Assembly: GCA_017979445.1 (NCBI GenBank)
Contig: CM030716.1
Span: 17,069,443 to 17,133,442, forward strand
Direction of reading: 5' to 3'
Length of the DNA stretch: 64,000 bases
Source of the DNA: Akebia trifoliata
Taxonomy: Eukaryota > Streptophyta > Magnoliopsida > Ranunculales > Lardizabalaceae
Under the pieces are notes generated by a model that ran no database searches, was not told the origin of the DNA, and was given only the letters and a program-made list of their open reading frames with translations. The position numbers were made by a program, and so were the translations under genes. Shown piece by piece: positions 55,236 through 64,000 of the stretch. The stretch's first letter is position 1. Every line of letters starts with the position of its first letter.

Positions 55236-57414
55236 ATACCATCATACATCGGATTATGTGAACATTCAATCAAGATCGACACCATTCAAATCATATGAAT
55301 ATTTAATCAAGATCATCACTAATCAAATCACATGATTGAAAATAAATATATCAAGCATACATCCATGTTAAAAGCAAACATTTAATCCGAAATATTTATT
55401 CATGTATTTCAATCAAGGGTCATTTTGGATGGTCCAAAATAATTCCGAATTTTAAAGCACATTGGATGGAAGATAAATGGATGATCGCTAGCATGGAGAT
55501 CTAAAATCAAATAACCCCCTTCCCCCCTTTTTTTTTAAAAAAAAATCATAAAGTTTAACCCACAAGTGGATCGTTATTGACACATCATCTTTTGCTAGTA
55601 TCACCCAAATTTCCATGTAAATCAGTAAATAATTACTATGATCAAAGTAACATTAAAATGAATTGGTGTGTCAATAACAACTCACATAGAAATCAGAATT
55701 GTTCTCTTTTAAACCATAGAGCTGCTAATTAGTCCTTTTATTTATTTATTTTTTTTTTTGCCATATTTGCCAAACACCCACGATCTTATAGGTAAATCAC
55801 ATAAAACGGATGTGCGAGATTTCATTTACCTATAACACGTGAGATCACATTTTTGTTTAAAAAAAAAAAAATGGAAACGAATAGAAAACGAAGTGGCCGG
55901 TCCACTCAAACAATTATCAATCTTATCAAGATTGATTTAAACCAACTAGCTCAAAATTCAACTCCAAGTAAGATCGCTTTTTGAACGTGAACCATACAAC
56001 TAAATCGGGACTCACAAAACTGATTTCAGAAATTTGATTCCATTAAAATCTGTAATTTTCTCTCAATTTTCAATATTGTAAGATCTGAAATTTCGAAAAA
56101 CTGATCAGATAAACGCATTAAAACTTAAACTTTCTGAATCAAACAACCATTAAAACCGAAAATTATTTTTCAAAACATGTTCCAATCGAACCAAAAATCG
56201 GAAGTGTGGCGATGAAATTCGGCTGCAAAGAAAAACTCAACCATTGGAAGATGGAAAAGTAGAGAGAACTCAATTGCATTCCACTTATGAATCCTCCTCT
56301 CGTGATTTCCAAAATCGGATTTTTTTTTTTTTTAAAAACTGCTGCCATTAACGTCTCATTACAGCTCAAGCTCGAAAAAAAATCTGCATAAACTCTACTA
56401 ACCGCGGGTTTGATTCCCCTCTTCGTTGTATATTGAATACAACTCTTGCTTCAATTTTGAAAACCCGAAAACAGAAGAAGAACCCTCGAGTTTCTTAAAA
56501 AAAGCACTTTCTTTTTTCGATGTTCCAATCCATAGATCGATTGGATCTATGGATCGAAATCGATTGGGCAAAAACAGATCTCTTTGTTGATCTAGAGAGA
56601 CCGATTTAAAATGGGTCTCTCTGTTGGAGATGATGAAACCAAATGTAAAAAACCAGATTTGAAGGAACACTCATTGTTGGAGACGTTGAACCTGCATTTA
56701 GCTCATTTGGGAAGATGGTGTGTGAATAGGAACAAAACAGTTTTGCTTATTACACACCATTCCATGCACACAAACGCTGATATTGAGTTTGGTGTGTAAA
56801 CCGAAAAGTAATGTCATTGTTCATGACACACCAACCCAACTTTGTTGACAGAACCTCAATCCGAAGCATTTTCCTCTCCTTTTGTTAAAAATTTTTATTT
56901 AAAAATTCCTCCTTTGCTGTCAATGTACAGCGCCACTTTCCCAAACTCCAAAAAAATTATTTTATTTTAAAAACTAATAACACATGTTTTTTTTTTTTTT
57001 TTAATTTTTAAAACACAACACTGTCCAATGATTAATGGCACTCACCCTTAAAAAAAATCAAAATAAAAAATAAAAAAATAAAAAATAACAGAAAAAATAA
57101 AACTACACACATAAAAATTAAACGCCAATGGTCCACCAATCATCATATTATTTTCCATACAACCAACCATTCCGAAATCCTTCATTATTTAGGACCACGT
57201 TCGATAACCCTTGATTGACTCACAAGAATAGTATGTCGAAGCCGGATATTTAAAATCAAAACACATGCTCAATAATCGGAAAAAAAAAAAAAAAAAAAAA
57301 ACAAAGACGCAAATAATGAATAAACAAATAGACAAAGAACAAATAAATAAAAAGAAACTAGGTTATTTTAGCGATACTCTCATACTTGGGGTTTTTCAAG
57401 TTTGATCCTCAATG
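55236..57414 (-). other. Variable leader of B2
   Basis: The end near 55440 (TTATTTTGGACCATCCAAAA, minus view) and the PBS-proximal 100 bp match B1; the roughly 1.85 kb between has no counterpart in B1 or A1. It is A/T-rich with poly-A/T runs at 56316-56332, 56989-57002 and 57278-57301 and with repeated ACACACC/GGTGTGT words at 56749-56840. Small ORFs (56398-56670 minus, 56611-56799 plus) match nothing I recognise. It may be an older insertion or captured DNA. Confidence 0.5.
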
Positions 57415-57433
57415 TCCCCAGCAGAGTCGCCAC
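57415..57433 (-). promoter_or_regulatory. Primer binding site of B2
   Basis: Minus-strand GTGGCGACTCTGCTGGGGA, directly next to the 5' LTR. It differs from B1 and A1 at two adjacent central bases (TCTGC for TCCAC). Confidence 0.8.
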
Positions 57434-59160
57434 TGAAAGCGCCCTCGATCCGCGGGGTGCGCGGATCCGCTTTTGACCCTTGAGGTTTGGGAGTCGCCAC
57501 CTAGTTTAGGTCTAGGAACCATAAATGACTCTACAATGGATAAAAAAGAACTAATCTACATAGAAATCTGAATCCGGGGATCATGTTACGGGGTTGGAAG
57601 GTGTTAGGCACCAACCCCGCCCGGCCAATGCCGGTCTCTACTTATCCCAAATAGATCTACATCGCTAATGATAAACTAGATTCAAAAAAATAATAAAAAT
57701 TTACCTTTGATCTGCAAAGGTGCTATTCCCTCAGATCTGAAAATGAACAGTTCCTTGTACCGTACTCCTTGCTTCGTTTTGTCTCCGGATCTGATTCCTG
57801 ATCTCCGAGGCAAGGTGTCTCTTACTTGGATCTGGATGCTTTGAATTTGTGGTGGATTTTTGGGGTGTTTTTGAGAGGTTTTTGGGTGTTTTTTAGGCTA
57901 AAATCGGAGTAGGGGTGTTAGGGAAGGAGTTGGGGCTCCAAAATTAGGGTTTTGGGGAGGTTATGGAGGCTTCTTCACCTACTTTTTCTAGGGTTTTTTA
58001 TTTGATACGAAAATGGGGTGTGGAGGCTCTTATTTATAAAGTTTTTTAGAAGCATTAGGGTTTGATTAGGGTTTCTTTTAGGGTTTCAATTAGGGTTTTG
58101 ACTTAGTCTTTAGGGTTTTAGGGTTTTGACTTTAGTCTTATGAGATTGACTTGATTAGTTTTAGATTAGGGTTTGGATTTAGGGTTTTGACCTTAGTCTT
58201 ATGAGATTGACTTGATTAGGGTTTTGATTTAGGGTTTTGACCTTAGTCTTATGAGATTGACTCGATTAGTTTAGATTAGGGTTTTGACTTTAGTCTTAAT
58301 TGATTGACTTTTAATATCTTGACTTTAGTCTTGCTTAATTGACTTTAATTTTGACTTCAGTCTCACTTGATTGACTTTTAATTTTTGGAGAACCTCCCTC
58401 TAAAATATCTTTAATTCTTTGGACCCCCAAATGGAGGGGTCCTTAAAGAAATATCCCACGAACCCTCAACAATTTTGCCTGAGGGTCCAATTAATCGATT
58501 TTTGAGGTTCAAAGTTTTGAATTAATTTCATTAATGTTTCACTTTAAATATTTAATGTTTTATTTATTAATTTCGAATTTTTTAATTATGAGAATTGTGA
58601 AATTACCGTTTTGCCCCCGGAGAGGACTTTTCACGTTTCAAGCCGGTTTTTAATGTTCTAGGATGTTTTAGAATCGGTTTTTCGTAAGGAATTCAATGAG
58701 AATGTTAGTTTGTGTCATTTATGAAAATTTTTATGTGAAATTATTGTGAATTTTATGAGGGGCATTTTCGTAATTTTGTCAAATTCTGTTAAAATTGGTG
58801 AAATGATTTATTTGGTTCCGATTTGTTATTTTATGTGTTCGAGAGAGTTTTCCTAAGCGTAACGTAGGCTCTAGGGTTGTTTTGAGGTTAGGGGTATTTT
58901 GGTAATTTAATCATTTTTAGTGATTTTTATCGTGAAGCTTCTTTTTGGTTTGCAAGATGATGATTTCTAGGTTTCTGGAGTCGCATTTTCCTAGCGTAGC
59001 GTGGTTTCTAAGTTTTGTCAGTTTGAGATACCTCATCCGGATTTCTGAAACATATCTGGTAACAAAATAAAGCATTGGAATAGACATCCATCATTGGGAA
59101 CCTTTGCGATTGGGTTGACGACTTGATTAATCAGGCGGATGCAAAAATGGGGTGTCTACA
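57434..59160 (-). repeat. B2 5' LTR (right in window)
   Basis: 1727 bp. TATA (TATTTATA) at 58031-58038 and stem-loop at 57589-57619. Nearly identical to 46886-48610. As the promoter-bearing LTR it would start a minus-strand transcript. Confidence 0.96.
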
Positions 59161-59165
59161 CTAGG

Positions 59166-60677
59166 AAATTGACCTTTCTCTCTCCCACTCAATGAGAGAG
59201 CTAACTGCCCCAACTGAACTTCCATCTTAGCTATGGATTGCGCAGTGACCTGGTTAATCTGAGTTTGATTTTGATGGGTTTGCTGTTGAGTTTGGATGAA
59301 CTGCTGTTGCTGTCTCATCAACTCGGCAATCATAGATTCTAAGGACGACTGTTGTTGGGCAGGCTGCTGGTAATTGGTCATGGGATCTGGTATGATGGCT
59401 CTGCAATCTGTAGATTGTTGGGGTTGATAAGAGACTTGAGGAACAATAGCTTGGTTTGTGGAAGAACTAGATTGCCTAGGAAAACTCCTATTGTAACCTG
59501 ACGGACCACTAGATTGAATAGGTTCATTCTGTCTGTATGAGAAATTAGGATGGAACCTATTATCTGGGTGATACGTTTGGCTAAAAGAGTTTGGAGTTGG
59601 CTTCCTAAAAGTACTATAGCCATTAATCGCATTTGCTTGTTCAGCTTTGATTTGAGGCAAGTTGGGACAACATTCGACCAAATGGTCGTTGCTGTCGCAT
59701 ATGACACACAAAGAATTCGGTTCGACAGTCACTTGCGAAATTGTACGAGGGTCTAGGTGAGGTTTGGATGCTGAGATGGTAAAGGCATCTAACTTCTTCG
59801 TGAGATTATTCATCCCACTCACTAGACTACACATGACATTTTTGAGATCAGGTTCTGCCTTCATCTCATACATGCCTGTCTTCCTAACCGGATCGTCTCT
59901 ATCAAATTCTTCTTGGTTAGTGCTCCAATTTTGCGCACTCTCAGCTAACTCTACGAGGAAATCATACGCTTGGTTGGGAGTCTGGTTCATGAACTAACCC
60001 TTATGCATTGACTCAACTAAGGTACGTTGATTCATTGTTAATCCTCTATAAAAACTTTGCACCAACTGTGCTTTGTCAATGCCATGGTGTGGGCATTTGA
60101 CCAATAAATCATTGAATCTTTCCCAAGTTTGGGAAAATTCATCATCAGGACGGGCTCTAAAATTTCTAATAGAGTCCTTCATTTTCTCAGTTTTGGCCAC
60201 GGGGTAGAATTTGGCCATAAATTTCTTGGATAGAACATCCCAGGTAAATATGGAATTGGGTGTTAGGGAGTTCAACCACGCAGCTGCGTGGTCTTCCAAG
60301 GATAACGGGAACAGAATAAGCTTGATACTCTCCTCATCTAGATTCTGATTTCTAAAAGTTTGACATATAGTCAAGAATCGATTAAGATGGGTGTAAGGTT
60401 GTTCACGCTCTAAACCGTGGAACTTAGGGAGCATATTGATGGTGGCAGCCCTAATTTCAAACTGAGGTGCATTGTTCAACGGTAAAACAATGCATGTGGG
60501 AGGAGATGCGGAAGCTGGAGCGAAGAGCTCATTGAGAGTTCGCTCTCGATCACCCATCATAACTACTGATGGTGTTTTGCGTATCCTACTGATGGTACGT
60601 TCGATCTCAGGATCAAATGGTTCTAACACGTTATTTTGTGAACGTCTACCAAGCATACAAATCACACAGTCGATCAA
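59166..60677 (-). pseudogene. gag: Athila Gag, N-terminal and central part
   Basis: Frame 60677-59994 has the capsid-type gag fold (INMLPKFHGLEREQPYTHL, HAAAWLNSL, FMAKFYPVAKTEKM, EFSQTWERFNDLL, FYRGLTMNQR). The first ATG in frame is near 60656. TAG at 59994-59996 after MHKG interrupts it; the same frame continues at FMNQTPNQAYDFL. A knuckle-like CVICDSNDHLVEC (CX2CX4HX3C) and a Gln-rich tail (QQQQFIQTQQQTHQNQ) follow. B2 inserted within FPS at 59161-59165. Confidence 0.9.
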
Positions 60678-61850
60678 ACAATCACGAAAAGAAAAGACTG
60701 GACCTAGATAGGTTGCCTAAAGCTAGACAGCTCCTAACTGGGTAGAAATAGCGCAACTAGCCTTCCAACTCAGTTCTATGAAGTCAAGTTTGAATCATTC
60801 GGATCTCCAGATCGGAGGAGGCGCATAATGCATAAGCAAGAGCACGCTTAAATACCTTCCTTTCTTGAATAGACTGAGTCTATCCCCTCAAAGGGCAAGA
60901 TCTTACTAGATACAAAAATGATCAAGAAGCGCAATTGGCACAACTTGAAGCGAAATTTCTCCTATTGAGCTTGTGGGCCCTATAGTCAAGTCTAATTGAT
61001 TTTAATTAATTTGATTGGATGACTAGTGAATTGATTATCCTAATTAGAGCAAGGAATTGGTAATGACGTCCAATCCTTATCTTATCATGCCATCCCTAGG
61101 AGAGGGGTGCTCTTTACTACTTAATTAACTATTCCAAGTGTGTGCAAATTGGAAAAATAACATACAAAGGCAAGGAGTAACCCACTAGCAAAGAGAGGCG
61201 TGGGTGTTTCGGGATTACCTCCCGTGCTAGACGGGGTGAAGACGGTTTGAGTCGACTTAGGCCACCAACTCCAATTTTGGTGTGCGAACCTAAGGAGCCG
61301 TGACGGTATTGTCCACCCGTCGTCCTTCCTTAGTCTATTACAATCCAAGCCTTCTTGGATAATTAATAAAAATTACAAGAAATCCTATACAAGAGTTTCT
61401 AAAACAGAAAAATAAACCTAACTAAAGATTAAAGGAAATTAAAAGAAAAGAAGAAAAAAGAAAAAAAAATGTTCACCTACAAGAAGCAAAACAGAAATGT
61501 TAGCAGAAATGATAGTAAATGGACTCAAAAACAGAATCTGACTTACCGCTATCTTGCTGACTTTGTCAAATTTTATAGAAAATTTCGTTCTACCCCAAAT
61601 CGATATGCACTAATAGATAATCGGAGATCGGAGTAGAAAGTTACAGTCAGTTTAAGTTCTGCTGTCAAGCGTGAAAAAGAAAACGAGAATGACTTTTTTT
61701 TTTTATGTTTTTTTTTCTTCTTTCTTCTCTCTTAAAATCTCAAGAACACTTGAACTTATAGAAAGAAACCAAAAGAAAAAAAATAAAATAAAATAAAAAT
61801 GAAAAAAAAATAAATTTTAAATCAAAACTTACTACTACTACCTTTACCTT
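60678..61850 (-). other. Athila leader
   Basis: No gene. 61490-61667 resembles A1 937-1117; 60780-60960 resembles part of the Tat leader module (GATCTCCAGatcg, GAGGxGGCGCA, AGACxxAGTCTATCCCC). The order relative to PBS is the same as in A1. 61690-61820 is simple T/A-rich sequence. Confidence 0.65.
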
Positions 61851-61868
61851 TCCCCGGCAGCGGCGCCA
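61851..61868 (-). promoter_or_regulatory. Athila primer binding site (tRNA-Asp type)
   Basis: The plus strand reads TCCCCGGCAGCGGCGCCA, which matches the 3' end of plant tRNA-Asp with one mismatch as I recall it. It is 6 bp from the LTR. tRNA-Asp priming is typical of Athila elements. Confidence 0.85.
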
Positions 61869-61874
61869 AAATTC

Positions 61875-63105
61875 TGATGAGACTATCGTTGTTCTTCTCA
61901 CCAGAGTTAATAATAATCTTAGTTTTACCTTACTTGTGGGGCAAGTAGGGGATCGAACCCAAGAGAAAGGAGGAATAGAGCTAAGCTAAGAAGATAAAAT
62001 TCAAATTAACTAAAAGGAATTAAAACTATTTTTCTTTGTATTTTTGAACTTATAAGAAAATGTAAAATTGCTAGAAAATAAACTAAAGTAAATGAAATTA
62101 AAAGCAAGTAAACTTATGAATTAAAATACCATTGGAGGTGGATTTACCTAAAACATGTTAATGAGCAATTTCTAGTCTCTAGCCTTTTTATAACTCAATC
62201 ATAAGGGCTTGGTGTTAGCTCCTTAGATCGGAAAGTTTTACAATTAAAATGAAATAAAGGAACAAAAATAAAGTAGAATTTCTTGAGAACTTCTTACTAC
62301 AAATTATCTAATTTAAGCATACTTTATCTTGATCTAATCTAAGCATAAAGTATCTATATTAAGAATAAAATGTGCAAGAAACTTAAAGAGAATTCATAAG
62401 TATTTTAAATAAAAGAAAGGCATAAAATTAGAAATAACACAAGAACTTGCTCTAGGCTTTTCCACTCTCCAATGGAGGGGAACTTAGCCTAATGTCATTG
62501 CAAGAGAGGGAAGATAAGAGATGAAAGAACTTTTCTTCATTTCATGGAGAAAATTACAACTTCTTCTTCTTCTACTTCTTACAAGACTAGTTAACCAAAA
62601 GAAAATAACTAGAAAATGAAAATACAAAAAATAAGAGAATAGGCAAAGAGCCTTAGATTAAAGGAGTCTTGGATAAGAGAACCAAGATGGGACCCTTTCT
62701 CTAGAAATGAAGGCTCTATTTATAGAGAAAAATGTGTGTAGAAGAGTCTAAAAGTAGCCTCCACTTTTCTTTGCACAAAAAGACAAAAGAGGAGAATATG
62801 AGTTAAGGATTAGGGCATTCCAAAGGATTAGGGCATTCCAAAGTGTTAGGACATTCCAAAGTGGGCCCAAATGCTTTTGCCTTGAGATTTTGATTCCAAA
62901 TTGTTGATTTTCTGCACAAGAAACACACGTAATTAGATTTATCTAGTAAATGAATTTATTTATATATAATTAAGCCTAATTAACATGCAACGTGGTGGTT
63001 TGAGGCTTATCATGATTATTATCCTAATATAGAGAAATAGGTACAAAAATCAAGATAAATATCCGGAAAATGTGCTTATAATTGAGTGTTTGGAGACACT
63101 CATCA
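61875..63105 (-). repeat. Athila 5' LTR (1231 bp)
   Basis: TATA (TATTTATA) at 62717-62724 on the minus strand. At all eight substituted sites this copy has A or T where the other LTR has G or C. Confidence 0.95.
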
Positions 63106-63413
63106 AATATAGATTTTGATTTTGAGCGTTAGAAATTTTGTTAGAGTGAGGAATTCATGTATAATCGTGTATATAAACTTCTTCTTCCGCACTCTGATCT
63201 ATTGTACGTTATTAGATGTATATAGGCTTCTGCTAGTTATTATATTTAGTATGTATATACAGGATAATGTATGTTGTCTATCAGGTGCAGGTTGAACGTA
63301 TTGGAATGCTAACATAAACAAATGAGACTATGCCGAAATTTCGAGGCGCCATCTAGTGCCTCGAGATCTGACATGGGGCTTTGTGTTAGCGTTTAACGGG
63401 GCGCCACAGATAT
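63106..63413 (+). repeat. Chromovirus-like LTR fragment, right of the Athila insertion
   Basis: Begins with the AATAT target duplication and ends in GGGGCGCCACA, matching the GGGGCATGACA end of the solo LTR. With 39221-40268 it forms the 3' part of one LTR. Confidence 0.65.
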
Positions 63414-63597
63414 AATTGACATCTTCTTGTCTTTTGCAAAGGCTGAATCATTATTAGTGCAAATATAATCATGAAAATAATTAAAAACATTACATTACAA
63501 AATAAATGGAATCACTTAGTCAATTTTATTGAAAATGAAAAAATTTCATCATGTTTAAAAGAGTTAAAGAAATACAAAAAGAATGATCATGAATACA
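63414..63597. other. Unassigned flanking sequence
   Basis: A/T-rich, with no ORF or repeat recognised. Confidence 0.5.
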
Positions 63598-64000
63598 AGT
63601 GCTTTGGTAATATTAGAAATAATTAAAATATTTTCAACCATTTGCCATTAATTGACTCTGTGCATTTCAATAACATGACAATCTTGTAACCTATAATTTT
63701 GAGAGCTTGAGTAATGATGTAAGGACTTCACTAATAATTTGATGCAAATTTTGTCTTGGTTGAATCTGCACGGATGTAATCAATGACCTTAAGACCATAG
63801 TCCCTTACTTTAAAAAGTGCTTTGGTAATATTAGAAATAATTAAAATATTTTCAACCATTTGCCATTAATTGACTCTGTGCATTTCAATAACATGACAAT
63901 CTTGTAACCTATAATTTTGAGAGCTTGAGTAATGATGTAAGGACTTCACTAATAATTTGATGCAAATTTTGTCTTGGTTGAATCTGCACGGATGTAATCA
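63598..64000. repeat. 218-bp tandem duplication at the window end
   Basis: 63598-63815 is followed by an identical 185 bp at 63816-64000, cut by the window. On the reverse strand it has a short open stretch (KVRDYGLKVIDYIRADSTKT) then a stop; I do not recognise it. Further copies may lie to the right. Confidence 0.9.

Larger units (their letters stand above)
46886..59160 (-). mobile_element. Non-autonomous Tat-type LTR retrotransposon B2, recent insertion
   Basis: CTAGG at 46881-46885 and 59161-59165 flanks LTRs of 1725 and 1727 bp that differ only at 48135/58684 (A/G), 48561/59111 (C/T) and two 1-bp indels (near 47072 and 48347). The minus-strand order is LTR, PBS, leader, leader module, pol remnant, 3' stem-loops, 34-bp and 55-bp arrays, PPT, LTR. 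No ORF1, gag, protease, RT or RNaseH. It needed proteins from another element. Confidence 0.95.
40269..63105 (-). mobile_element. Athila-type LTR retrotransposon C, with B2 nested in gag
   Basis: The LTRs run TGATGAGACT to CACTCATCA (plus-strand view), with AATAT at 40264-40268 and 63106-63110. On the minus strand: LTR, tRNA-Asp PBS, leader, gag, protease-RT-RNaseH-integrase, a 3' region with two PPT-like tracts, LTR. It is 22,837 bp, or about 10.6 kb without B2. The Pol style (DLGAS protease, [12 protein letters not shown] insert in RT) is that of the Athila lineage. No env-like ORF is present. Gag has one stop and one frameshift; Pol is open. Confidence 0.92.

Noticed and set aside
56398..56799. 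Small ORFs on both strands in the B2 leader
   Set aside because: Short, overlapping, low-complexity neighbours and no recognised motif.

Overview
Plant nuclear DNA made almost entirely of nested Ty3/gypsy LTR retrotransposons. No intact host gene, rRNA, tRNA, CRISPR array or prokaryotic operon is visible. Dual-RNaseH Ogre/Tat elements, an Athila-type element and captured HD-ZIP IV sequence indicate a repeat-rich angiosperm genome; the species cannot be named from this window. All statements rest on reading the sequence by eye; no search was run.

Layout. (A1) 1-19643, plus strand: an Ogre-type element whose 5' LTR is cut by the window start. It reads PBS, long leader, ORF1, minisatellite, gag, protease with G-patch, RT, RNaseH, second (archaeal-type) RNaseH, integrase, a 3' region carrying a captured HD-ZIP IV fragment, PPT and 3' LTR. 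A solo LTR of another family (B) splits its ORF1. (A2) 19644-39220, plus strand: the 3' half of an older, related copy that was the target for A1. It carries the same HD-ZIP IV capture, now split by (B1) 22776-36327, a non-autonomous element with target-site duplication CATGC. B1 itself contains a chromovirus-like solo LTR (31668-34332, TSD TGCAC). A relative of that solo LTR (39221-40268 plus 63106-63413) is split by (C) 40269-63105, a minus-strand Athila-type element (TSD AATAT) with an intact 1225-residue Pol frame. Inside the C gag lies (B2) 46886-59160, minus strand, TSD CTAGG. Its LTRs differ by only two substitutions and two 1-bp indels, so it is the youngest insertion. 63414-64000 is unassigned and ends in a 218-bp tandem duplication.

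How the parts relate. A1 (broken) and C (nearly intact) encode or encoded replication proteins. B1 and B2 have lost ORF1, gag, protease, RT and RNaseH and keep only cis-acting parts (LTR, PBS, leader, 3' repeats, PPT) plus an integrase remnant. B2 moved recently, so it must have been mobilised in trans.

Two themes stand out. First, the A family captured the START and START-adjacent part of an HD-ZIP IV (HDG2/PDF2-like) regulator, and two copies in this window carry it. Second, the Tat elements are full of predicted stem-loops whose stems change in a compensated way while their loops stay constant: one in every A- and B-family LTR (13-nt loop TGCCTAACACCTT), a 3'-UTR series with a 14-nt loop, the minisatellite units, and a duplicated 10-bp palindrome in a leader module shared by A1, B1 and B2.
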